Shown here: positions 23,560 to 34,475 of the stretch, in pieces
Position numbering within the stretch: the stretch's first letter is position 1
Layout of the letters: every line of letters begins with the position of its first letter
Origin: Panagrolaimus kolymaensis
Lineage: Eukaryota > Nematoda > Chromadorea > Rhabditida > Panagrolaimidae
Direction of reading: 5' to 3'
Length of the DNA stretch: 64,000 nucleotides
NCBI GenBank assembly: GCA_028622995.1
Contig: JAJQJQ010000018.1
Span: 868,001-932,000 of the forward strand
Notes under the pieces: generated by a model
Database searches by the model: none
Told to the model about the DNA's origin: nothing
The model's input: only the letters and a program-made list of their open reading frames with translations
Translations under genes and position numbers: made by a program

Positions 23560-24140
23560 TTTATATTTTGAAATAAATCTTATGAATGAATGAATATAAC
23601 TTTTGCTTTTTTGTTTTCTTTTTATACAACAAAAAATTTGAGTCACTCCTCAAATTTCAAATAAATATAGGAACAAAAAGATGAGTGAATTAAAATTATT
23701 TTTTATCAATGTACTATATGATGGCGTAAAAAAGGGATGAAAATAATTGACACTTACGTAGTATCCTTTTGTGTTATTAATATTGTGTGATGTTATTACA
23801 TTTATTTTAGTTCATTGAATAGTGTGAAAAAAAATAATAGCCTTAATTCCCGCCTTTTCTCTCTCTCTCTTCTATCTATCTATTTATTTCTTCCTAGAGT
23901 GTTTCCTGCAGAAAAAAAGGTCGTCATAAAAAAGCCTTTGGTATTTATAATCCTTTACGTTACAAGAATTAAATCTTTTTATTACCATTTTAAATCAAAT
24001 CAAAAAATATTTTTCAAAGCTATTTTAAATTGAGATCATTTTTTATTACGTCAAATTTTTTGCTGCTTTATTTTGTGTAGTCTTTTTCTTTTTCTATCTC
24101 TATCAAACACACACATTTTCTCACTTTCACTTTTTTTCCT
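23560..24140. other. Spacer between the F-box and receptor genes
   Basis: Holds the F-box promoter and the 3' region of the receptor gene (both minus strand). It includes a CT repeat running into TATC repeats at 23858-23884. No coding frame was seen. Confidence 0.5.
23858..23884. repeat. (CT)n/(TATC)n microsatellite
   Basis: Compound simple repeat in the spacer downstream of the receptor gene. Confidence 0.8.
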
Positions 24141-27100
24141 TCATTCAGCGTGCTCAAAAATAAATGCAGGGTTTTCATATTGTCGTTCAAGAATGATTTG
24201 AAATTGTGTATGTAAGTCTTTAAAAGTTGGTCGTCGCTCAGGGTAACGATGCCAGCATTTTGTCATAATTGAATACCTAAAGAAAAAGAGCAAAAGGTTA
24301 GTGAATTCTATGAATAAAATGAACATTTAATTATTATTATTACATTTCATCTGAAGCAAACTCAGGTTTTGATGGACGTTTTCCACTTTTGATTGTTTTC
24401 TGTAATAAATTATCTCGTACACCTCCAAATGGTACATCACCCAATGAATAAACTTCATAAAGAACCATTGCGAACGACCATCTAAAAAATTTTTATTTTT
24501 ATGTCATGTAATGAATTTTGATCTTTTATGACACATTGATTGAAAAAAAGAAGGAAACTAACACATCGCTTCGATCGCTAAATCTCCCTTCCATAGCTTC
24601 CGCTGCCATCCAATGTGATGGAAGATTATAAAAAGCAGGTTTGGATTGCTCAAAATCGGGATCACCCACCGTTGAACAATAACTAAACCCAGAAATCTAT
24701 AATAATAAAAATTTGGTTGATTACTCGATAAAAGAAAAGAAAAAAACCTTTGCACGTAAACCAGTAGTCAATAAAACATTTTTTGCTGTTAAATTACGGT
24801 GCACAAGACCTTTTGATGTGACATAACTCTAGAAAGAATGAAAAAATATTGACGTGAAAATATTGCACACTAAAAAGGTTTTTTACTTACCATTGCATCA
24901 GTAATTTGTATAAATATCCTTAAATATTGTTTATATGGAAGAGTACCAACTGTGGAGGAATAGCCCGAAGATGAAGATGAGGACGCTGTATCAAATTCGC
25001 ATGAATCTCTCACTTGTGAAGCATATTTTAATAAATTGGTATGTGTCAATTCCATAATCGTGCATGCAAAATTATGCTTATTAAACCATCCCAATAAATT
25101 TGCAATATAATCATGAGTTTTTATTATTTTCATTGCATTTATTTCACGGAAAAGTTGTTTTTCTTCTTCTTCATCGTATCTTCGGGGAACCTTAGAAACA
25201 TGGGTTTAAAAATGAATACAAGAAGCTTGCAAAATTACCCTAATTGATACGGCACAATCTTGAAATTGTTTAATTTCAGGAAAATTTATCCATTGACAAA
25301 TAGGTGCTTTTCCTTTAAGTTTTCCAAGATATGTCATCGATGTATTATCTTCACCCAATGGAAAATCTTGATGAATGCAAATTCGATCGATGTGTACTTC
25401 CCATGATAATGAATCATTTCTCAAATTTTCATCTTTTTTCCTATAAATATTTAAAAAATATTGTTATTTTTATGTTTTCAAATCACAAATATTGTTTAAA
25501 TCAAAAAATAAGAAAATAAGATACATTTGTTTGTAAGATTTTTTTTTTCAAAGAATAAAGGCACCAAGAAAAAAAAAAGTGTCTAATCCATCTTATCATT
25601 TCACTGTATTCAAGTACAATGAAATAGACGGCGTAAACAATTCAATTTTAATTAAGGTTTAAAAATAATATTAATATAAGGGCGACGACGACGACTTTTA
25701 ATTCACAGAATAGCTAATTGATAACTGAAGGAAGGAAAAAAAATTGGTGCATCACAAAAAAACTTCCTTTTTTCTTATATTTTGTTTGCACTTTTTTGAG
25801 ACAAAATAAATTATGATTCAAGAACACTTTTTCCCAAGACTTATTTTAACTTTCAAAGAACTATTTTTTTTAGGTAAAAAAAATAATTATTACTTACAAA
25901 CATATTTTTGATACTTTATATTCATCTTGAGCTTCTTCAGCCAATTGTTCAATATAAACTTTTCTTGTTGCTCGATAAAGAACTATACCCACTCCAGTAG
26001 CAGTAATCGCACAAAGAACAATAATAATTATAAATTGATCGATTGCAAGACTCCAAGCTTCTCGATATGTGAATTTTTTAGCAAATACCAAAGGCGTATG
26101 TTGAGTAAAATCTTTGTTAACTACTGTAGCATTAGAAATATCGAAGGGATTTTCAATAAAATTAGTATGGAATTTTAAGTCGGATGAGTTTAGTCTAACG
26201 TGAACAGGATCAACAAAGGTTTCAAAAATATCATTTCGTTCAGAATTGCTTCCAATGCGAAAAAATATTTGAAGATCGGGCTATAAAATATTTTTTTGGC
26301 TTTTAGCTATGGTTTTGAGAACTGACTGCTTACTTCAATGTTGAGTTTTGAATCCATAAGTTCCTTTAAACAATTTGGACATTTATCAGCAATGAAAACA
26401 ACCGATCCACTTGTAAGAGTAAAGTTTGCAAGATCAGCAACTAACTTTTTATAAAATAATGAAGACTCGGAACATGGCACTCCAGGTTGAAACTTATCTG
26501 AAAACTTGTTTAGGAATTTTTAGTTTAACAATGAGCCTCAAACCTCTATTATCGCTAATTTCTCGTTTTGCAATAGAATAATTTGTTAATTTTAAAGTTT
26601 CAATCAAACTTGAATTAATGCATTTTTGATAAAACATTTCAGTTACATTTCCAACCCACGGAAGTACCATTTCTGAAGGATTAACATTGATAAGAGATGT
26701 GAAAATGAAGGATTAGCTACTTACCTTTTTCTTGATCATCATTTTGAGCAAAATGAACTCTAATGAAATTCTTTTTAATATCAAGATCTGAGACTATTTC
26801 ACGCTGACCTTTAGCATATTCCAAAGCTACAGCTCGAAGCATCCATAAATCAGAATGGAAAGTTGCAGCATAAATATTTCCTTGACTTATTTCTGGTTTT
26901 GTGGGAGTTTGGAAACCTAGAAAAAAAAGCTTATTTAAAAAAAGTTGTAAGCCAAATTTACTTATTATCATATCATTGCAAAAAGCTTTTGAGCATTGAT
27001 CTATCGATTCCGGATCTTTGACACAAATATTAAATTTTTTTGAATTATCTGGGTCAAATAAAGCATCAGCTTTGTGAATGGGAGTTATTATAAATGCTTG

Positions 27101-27943
27101 GGCATTATCCTAAAATATTTTTTTTACGGAGCAAGCATATATAATAAAGCTTTCTTACTTTGTTTAAATTTCCTGGAATTAATTCTGTCAAATTTACATT
27201 TACATAATCTGTTAAAATTGTAATTGTTTTCTTTAATATTACACTTAATGGATGGCTATTTTGATCATCAAGCTAAAAAATATTTCAGTTGTTTCATTAA
27301 ATCTTGGACTTCGATGAATCATTTTTAATACTCACATCAGAAAGAAAACTATTAACAACATTCATTAAATCACCATTATCTATTTGTTTTACTTGTGTGC
27401 TATTAACAATTGAAGAAATATAAAGATCATTGAAATCAGCTCCAAGCGCGGATAATGAGACATTTTGAGTGACAATTCTTCGTATCTTTTTAGGACCAAA
27501 ATGAAATTCATGCTTATATTCAAGACCACAAGAAGAGCTGATCTGCAAAGGAAAAAATGTACAAATGTACGTATGTTTATTTTTTTATTGCTTGATAGCA
27601 TCATCATTATTTTTATGATCTTTTTGTTTTCACTATCTTGTTATTATTAAAAGGGTTGTAAATAAGTAATAAAATTACGTAGAAATAAGCGAAACATTTG
27701 CAAGAATAATGTTTCACTTACGCAAGTTTTCCGGTTTTAAAAAGGGTCAAAAAGAAAGAATCGAAATCGCTTACTTACTTTTGCATAATAATCAAATAAA
27801 TCTTGAAATTCATCAGAAGATACATTGGAAGTTATTGTAACTAGGACATATGAATGCATTCCAATACTTGGACATTGTGCATTTAAATATGATAAATAAA
27901 AACATAAAATAATATATAAAATTATAAGAAAATTTCTCAGCAT
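24141..27943 (-). CDS. Single-pass receptor with an inactive tyrosine-kinase-like domain
   Basis: About 1000 residues in a dozen or more exons. The start MLRNFLIILYIILCFYLSYL is a signal peptide, cleaved near LNAQC. The ectodomain has scattered Cys and N-glycosylation sites and was not recognised. The membrane segment is FIIIIVLCAITATGVGIVLY (about 25980-26050). The cytoplasmic part follows tyrosine-kinase order: a helix-C region (EKQLFREINAMKIIKTHDYI), hinge (CTIMELTHTNLLKY), catalytic loop, HWMAAEAMEGRFSDRSDVWS and, at the end, CWHRYPERRPTFKDLHTQF. The glycine loop is lost. The VAIK lysine is Arg (VSIR). HRDL is HRNL. DFG is replaced by SGF (ISGFSYC). It should bind or scaffold rather than phosphorylate. 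It resembles the nematode-specific receptor kinase groups in layout. Confidence 0.82.
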
Positions 27944-28426
27944 ATTTTCCTCGTTATTGTTATTTTTTCAATGAGGTGATGTTGATGGTGATTTGAAAAA
28001 AGTTCTGATGAAACAATCTGAAAAAAAGACGCCATAAATCACTCCCTTTTCCTATAAACACAGCAAAAGCAGTAGCTGGCTCCTTTTTTTGATATAACTC
28101 TTTTTTGTGTTTGACTCAGGTGGTAGGTATTAGGTATACATAGATAAGCTTCCTTAAAAAAAATCTTCCTTTTTTCCTTTTCTATAAATATGGAAGCATA
28201 TTATACCCCACAACAGGACATGATACAACTTAACAAAAAGAAGCAGCAAGCAGGAGTAAGCGAATGATCTAGGTTATCATGCACTTTGATGGCCTATTGA
28301 CGTGACTTTTTTTTCTTTGTCTATTCACGTCAAAAAATGCTTTTGACAAAGAAATTTTGAGAATTGTCTATGAAAAAATAAATTTTATTATCGATGAAAT
28401 TTAAAAGGTCATAATTCAAAAATCTA
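27944..28426. other. Spacer between the receptor and SLC1 genes
   Basis: Receptor 5' region and SLC1 3' region, both on the minus strand. Nothing beyond A/T-tracts was seen. Confidence 0.45.
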
Positions 28427-30362
28427 TTAAACATCCTCAACTTTTCCAAGCGAAATATCAGCGTATAATTTTTGAAGTAAAGCAGTTTGTTTCCAATTTA
28501 ATGGTTCAGGTGCATTTAAAATTGATGCCGAATATGGTGCTACCATTGAAGCTGACCGGGAAGAGGCATTAAATCCACCGCCACCACCTGATGTAATAGT
28601 GAGCTCAAACGATGGTCGACGACTATTGGATGCTGATCTAAGCAATTCTAAAAAAGCAGTAATTAATGAATCATATGAAAAGTGTTTGTTTGATTCTTAC
28701 TTATTTCTTCTTGAATTTCTTGATGGAATGGATTATTTTTATCATCATCTTCCAATTTTTTATTCAAAAAATGTGATACCGCGTCCGCAACAAAAGCATC
28801 ACCAAGAACATTGATAGACGTACGAATTCGATCACTGAAACAATATTACCTTCACTTTATTTTCGTTTAAAAAAAATGTTACTTACATAAGCCAATCAAC
28901 TGTAATAATTAATGAAACATCACCACTTGGTAAACCAACAGTATTTAAAATAACTAAAATACTAACAAGTCCAGCTGGAACTGAATTTAATCCAAGTGAA
29001 GCTATAGTTGATATAAAGCTAACAGTAATTATTTCAGAAATGGAAAGAGTAATATTATTTAATTGTGCAATAAAAATAACTGCAACTGCTTCATATAAAG
29101 CATTTCCATCCATATTAATTGTAGAACCAAGAGGTAAAACAAATCGAGCTATTCGACGATCGACATGCAAATTATCTTCCATACATTGCATTGAAATAGG
29201 TAATGCTGCTCCACCCGATGCAGTACCAAACGCGGTTACTAAAGCTTGAGTCATGCCTCTAACAATTCGAGTTGGATTTTTTCGGGTTAAAAGAAAATAA
29301 ACACTTGGCATGGTTACAACTGTATGAAATAGAAGTCCAGATAATATAGTTACCACATACATAAATAGGACAGCAGCTGTGTCGCTTAAATCGTCTAACT
29401 CTAGTAAATTTCCAGCAATTAAACAGACGATACCCAATGGAGCAAACCACATTAATAATTCAACAATTTTCATAATCACTGCTTCAAAAATAACAAAAAA
29501 GTCAACAATAATTTTAGCTTTTTCACCAAATTGGGATATGACTATTCCAAAACCAGTGCAAAAAACAATAATTCCAAGAATGTTCATTCCTGCAACATGT
29601 GCTATTTGTTTTCGATGTCCGCTTGGATGAGTATGATTTGAAACATTTTGATATTTATGTTTATATGGAACATAAACCGTTTGAACCCGTTGAAATGCAG
29701 CTTGAATAACATTTTCAGGAAACATATTTCTTACGACATCAAGAAAAGTATCCAGTGGGGAAACATTTGTATGTTCAACTTGTTGAATAACCCATTCGTT
29801 TTTTATTGTTGGATCTCCAGGATGAATGAGCATAACTAAAATTATTCCTGTCTAAAAAGTTTAAATTTGTAAAAAAAACAAAATAAATTAAGAGATAACT
29901 AACAATGGTGGCAAGTACAGTAGTCAAAGTATAATAACCAACAGTTAAAAGTCCCATTTGACTTGATTCTTTAGGATCCATTTGAGCCAAAGCTAAAAAT
30001 TTAAATTTAGTTTTACAAACTTCCAAAATTTCATGTGACTTACCAGCGACAAGGGAAGCAAAAATCAGGGGTAAAATCATTAATTTTAATATTTGCATAA
30101 AAATTTCTCCAGGAAAATTAATTATCACTATAGTTTCTTGTGATAAATCTTGTCCACGAAGGAAAAATCCAAGAATTAAACCAATAATAACAGATAAAAT
30201 GGTCATAGTCAATAATAAATTGGCAGCGCAAAACTTTTTTATTTGCCTCCATGATGGGCAAATGCGTTTGCTTCCTGTAAATTGTTTTAAAATTAAAAGC
30301 TAGAAAAAAACATATTTAAAGGAATAAACTTTACTTCTTCTAAGTAATCTGAAGCAACGCAT
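28427..30362 (-). CDS. SLC1 family glutamate/neutral amino acid transporter, divergent
   Basis: Sodium-coupled plasma-membrane carrier of the EAAT type, 572 residues from five exons (30362-30335, 30274-29904, 29851-28887, 28834-28701, 28647-28427). Family blocks are present in order: NLLLTMTILSVIIGLILGFF, FPGEIFMQILKLMILPLIFA, IARFVLPLGSTINMDG, ALYEAVAVIFIAQ and VDWLIDRIRTSINVLGDA; Asp and Arg of the last block, which hold substrate, are kept. Changes: the HP1 Ser-rich tip (SSSATLP) is SGGAALP, NMDGT is NMDGN, and the HP2 tip (GAAGxPQAGLV) is GLNSVPAGLV, one residue shorter. A glycosylated loop (NVSNHT) lies in the usual variable region. The last 100 residues are a Ser/Gly-rich cytoplasmic tail. 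Transport may be altered or lost. Confidence 0.9.
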
Positions 30363-31434
30363 CTTCTGTTATTTTTATAACAAAATAATATAATTTAAAG
30401 TAGAATGATGATACACGGGGGAAAATAAAACATTAAACAAAATATACAACTTCTTTTTTTTGTTAAACCTTTGTTAACGTCAATTTGAGATTATGCAAAT
30501 AAGCACATAACATCGTTTGTGGAAGAACAATACACAATAGATAAAAAAAACAAGAGAAAAAAAAAGATTTAAAAGTCCTAACTTTTTGTTTTTCTTTTTG
30601 ATCGATCGATTCAAATTTTTTGTGCTTTATTTTTATTCACCGATTTATTTATTTTTTGTTAATTTTATTTTCTTAACGGAAATCAATGTGTGGGTGGTGG
30701 TAGTTAGTTATCATCGTCAAAGTCGCTGCTACCTATCTCTCGCGGTAAACAGACAAGAAAATTTTGAACACAATTTGAAAGTGATACAAGGAGGACATTA
30801 AAAATGCGCATTGCGAAAAAATAAAGACCATTAATGCATTTGAACTTTTAGGAGAGAACATTATTAAAAAGGAAAAACTTTGATCCCAATGCGTTTTAAT
30901 TTTAGAAAATAAGTACATTGCAAGTTGACAGTAGCAGAAAAAATATAATAAAATTACAACTAAATAATAGCCATTAAAGTTTTCGAGAGATTCCATACTT
31001 GCAAAAGCAATAGGTTTACCTAAAATGAATGACACCGATCAAAAAGAACATGTTCATATTATTATCACGCTCAAATAATAAAATCTAAATGTTTCAAAGA
31101 ATATGCCTCAAAGGAAGTAACTAATCGTCGATACTATTTTGATTGCTGTAGACATAAAAGATGAATAACTCAAAGTTGAAAATTTACCCGCATATCTTTC
31201 TTTCGAAGCGAAAATAAAATGGCGCGAAAGAATGGGGCAGCTTTACGGTCATTTTTTTGTTTCAAAAAATTGAGCAGCAACAAAGCCATTTTGAAATCCG
31301 TTTTGCGAAAATAAAAAAAAATTTGTTGGAAATTTCTCTGTTATCGTCGCGTTTTTTTGCACATTTTCGTGATTTTAAAATGTTGTTTGTTTATTAATAC
31401 TTTATTTTTAGATACTCTTTCAAATTATCTGAAT
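30363..31434. other. Divergent upstream region of the SLC1 and coiled-coil genes
   Basis: About 1.07 kb. The minus strand carries an open frame at 30733-31035 with two hydrophobic stretches and an acceptor-like ATTTTAG before it; it may be an exon of an unrecognised gene. Nothing else was seen. Confidence 0.4.
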
Positions 31435-32909
31435 ATGGCTCAGCTTTTTGTTCAAGGTTGTGTTCTCTTCGCTGATCTGATTGTAAGTGATCAAGCTATT
31501 TTTTTACGTCGCTTTATTAATATCTTATTATTCTAGAAAGGTTCTAATCAAATTTCAAGCATTGCTGGTGAATCGAATGATGAAAAACGTGATCTTGAAT
31601 ATCAATCAAAAGAAGAATCTTCATCTGCAAACGTGAATGCTGATAGCTTTTCATCAAACGAAACAAAGAACCATGAAGTCGAAAAGTTGAATGCTGAGTT
31701 GGATCAACTTCGAATGGAACTTGAACAAAAGAATCAACAGCTTGAAAATGCTCAAACTCTTATCGAAGCGCTCTTCGAGCAAAAGAATCAACTTGGCGAT
31801 CAATTGAAAGAAACTCGCTTCTGCGTGGAAACTCAAACTAAATTAATTTTAGGATTTGATGCTGGAAGAATCGAACTTGAAGATGAAATCAATAAGCTGG
31901 ATGAAAAGTTAGATCTGAAGGAAACCGAAAATCAACAACTTAAAGAAGCTTTAGTTGGCGCTCTCGAAGATCAAAAAGACTTTCAAACCGCCTGTGAAGA
32001 AAAGCAAGCTCTTCATGAAAAACTTCATGAAGCTAAGATGAAGTAAAGAAGAACATTCAAAAGTTAGAAATGATAATAGATGAACAAGTGCGAAAGATTG
32101 GAGCTTTGGAAAAGGATATCAACCAAATGAAAGAAAAAGAAGAGCAGATGCAAAAAGATCGAATGGAACTTCTTGGAATGACTGTAAATGATCTAATTGT
32201 AATTCGTGGTAAACTCTCAACCATTTCGGAGAAAATAAAGCATGTTTATGAGGATAAAAATATGGAGGCATTCAAAGCCATTGAAGACATTTTAAATGCC
32301 GTTGACGATGATTTTAAAGTAAGTATTTTTTTATTTTGGTTTCATGTTTCATTTCTATTTTCGTTTTAGCGTTTTCCAACTAAGATTTGCTCTTCCGACG
32401 TCAACGAAAATGAAAGAAGTAACTCAGAAAATGGCAAACCTCTTCAATCTGATGAACAAATTGTATCAACTAAGCTTCATGATGTTGGTTCATTCACATA
32501 TGATTCTCGCTCAATTGTTAGTACTGATGGTGGAGCTCTTCATGTTAAATCAGATGACCATCAACTTACAAGTTCTGATGTTGGAGATGAAAATGAAAGC
32601 TCAGATACCGGTTACGAAAGCATGAATGAAACACATGAAGAAGAAAACGTCAAAACTTCACATGATCATGAAAGCATCAAATTTTATCCTGAAGTTGAAG
32701 AAAAGCCATCTAATCATGTAATGACTGATCAAAATTCTGAAGCTGGAAAAGAAGTCATTTCAACCCTTCTTGGTTTATTTTCAACGGGAATCTCTTTCAT
32801 ATTGTTCTTGACTCTCTTATTCTTTTTCTTGAGCTGGTGGATTAATGGTGTTCTTATTCCTATTAGAGTCATCAAGAACATTTCCTATGATTTCACGCCT
32901 CCTTTATAA
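31435..32909 (+). CDS. Coiled-coil protein with a C-terminal membrane anchor; frame broken once
   Basis: Unrecognised protein of about 445 residues. Exon 1 (31435-31482) encodes MAQLFVQGCVLFADLI. The second exon starts at 31537 and a third at 32370. The centre is a long coiled coil rich in Glu/Lys/Gln (NHEVEKLNAELDQLRMELEQ onward). A Ser/Asp/Glu-rich acidic segment follows. Then comes one strongly hydrophobic segment (LLGLFSTGISFILFLTLLFF) about 35 residues from the end, so a tail-like anchor with the coil in the cytoplasm is likely. At 32040-32049 the coil continues in another frame: one base seems missing, or an unusual intron is removed. Candidate introns ending at 32048 create stops or need weak donors. 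The coil resumes as KNIQKLEMIIDEQVRKIGAL. Confidence 0.72.
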
Positions 32910-34475
32910 CTATTTTTGATTGTTCTTTTTTTTTTACCTCCACTCTTTGTATATTACGTTTTTACCACTTTGTTATTGTACAATCTTTGTAAATTTTTCA
33001 TTACCTTTTTTTTGTTCATTTTTTGTTAATTTTTCTTTGTCCATTTTTAAAATAAAGTTTTATTACTCACTTTAACTGTTTGCATCATGATAATGTTCGA
33101 TAAACATTGCTCTTAAGTTTTGGAATTCAAGTCTATTTATTAGCGAAAATGGTGATACTTTAAATTTTCGCGATGACAAATTCATCTGTTTTGCTGTTTC
33201 TTCTCCATTTTTTGTTGTTATTGGTTGCTATGAATACTTTGTTATTAACATTATCCAATTACTTCCACAATCGCTCTCATTTTTATTATATAGTTTTGAA
33301 ACTAACATTGCTTGTATAACAGTGTTTTGTTAAAATGCACATCAATCCGCTTTATGCAACTTTTCATTTCTTTGCGTCGATTCATGCTTTTTTTCTTGTA
33401 ATTTTTTTCATTACTAGCGCTTTCTAATTTCCATCTCAAACTTCCAATCGAGCTCAAACTTCAGACGCTTTTCAACCTCGAGCTCGAAATATCAATGATC
33501 AAATTAGAATTGCTGCTAGGCCTCCGCTTGTTATTGTTTTTGTTAATGAGTGAGTTGAAAGGGTTATTGTCTTGGCATTTTTTTATCAATAAATTTTGAA
33601 GAAAAAAACACTCTTTTCGACGCAAATTATGGTTTAAAAACGACCTTAATTTTTTTGTTAAAGTTTTTTTGCCAACGGCGATTTCTCATTTTTGTGTTGC
33701 GAATGATTCAAGCACGTAGACCGCCCGATAAAAAAGTGGAAAGAGAAACTTTTGAAGATGACTAAAGTATACAACAGCAGTTTAGGTGGAGACATTGCAG
33801 ACAACAAGAAAGAAATGTCATTTTTCTCTGTGAAATCCAGTATTGATTCCAAAGATTTTATGTTGTACGTGTTTCTTCTCTCAGGAAAGAAGAGAAAAAA
33901 AAATCGAGCGATAAAAATATCCGTAAAGTCTTTTTTTAACATCATTGGAATTTGAGGAGTTTGTAAACCTTTTGCCTAAGGATGCATTTTCTTCGATTAT
34001 CAAAATAAAATTCAAGGTTTGTTTTTTACATGTTTTATTTTCCTCTTTTTTGTGTTGCTTTCCTCCTTCATCGACTTCCTGTTTGGTTGGACAACGATGT
34101 CCACTAATCTTTCATTTCACATTTACGAAATAGGAAATTCAAAGTAGCTAAACCACTTTTTATTGTTCAATGTAAAAAAACCTAAAAGTGGAAAAAAGTG
34201 ACCACTTTTTTTGATCGCCAATAAAAGTTATGTTTTTGCAAGCAGCAGCCAAATAGAAAGAAAATCTCCTCCTTTCAAACAAAATATCTGCGCAAACTAC
34301 CCATTTTTTTCAAACGTGTTAGCGAGATTTTTTGCGCTCCAAATCCGTCCAAAAAACCGGCCTAAATTGTGCTATATCTTCTATTGACGCTAACCTTATT
34401 GGTATTATTCCTGTCTTACATATTATTTCTTTAAATTTGTCTGTACTTATTTTCTCTTTTAGAAGTAAACAAAAA
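32910..34475. other. Spacer with possible remnants of a small gene
   Basis: AT-rich, about 1.57 kb. It contains a signal-peptide-like frame (33335-33420, MHINPLYATFHFFASIHAFF), a codon-like stretch (about 33435-33556, ending PPLVIVFVNE) and another (33957-34018, EFVNLLPKDAFSSIIKIKFK) next to a GTTTGT donor. These could not be assembled into one frame. Confidence 0.35.
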
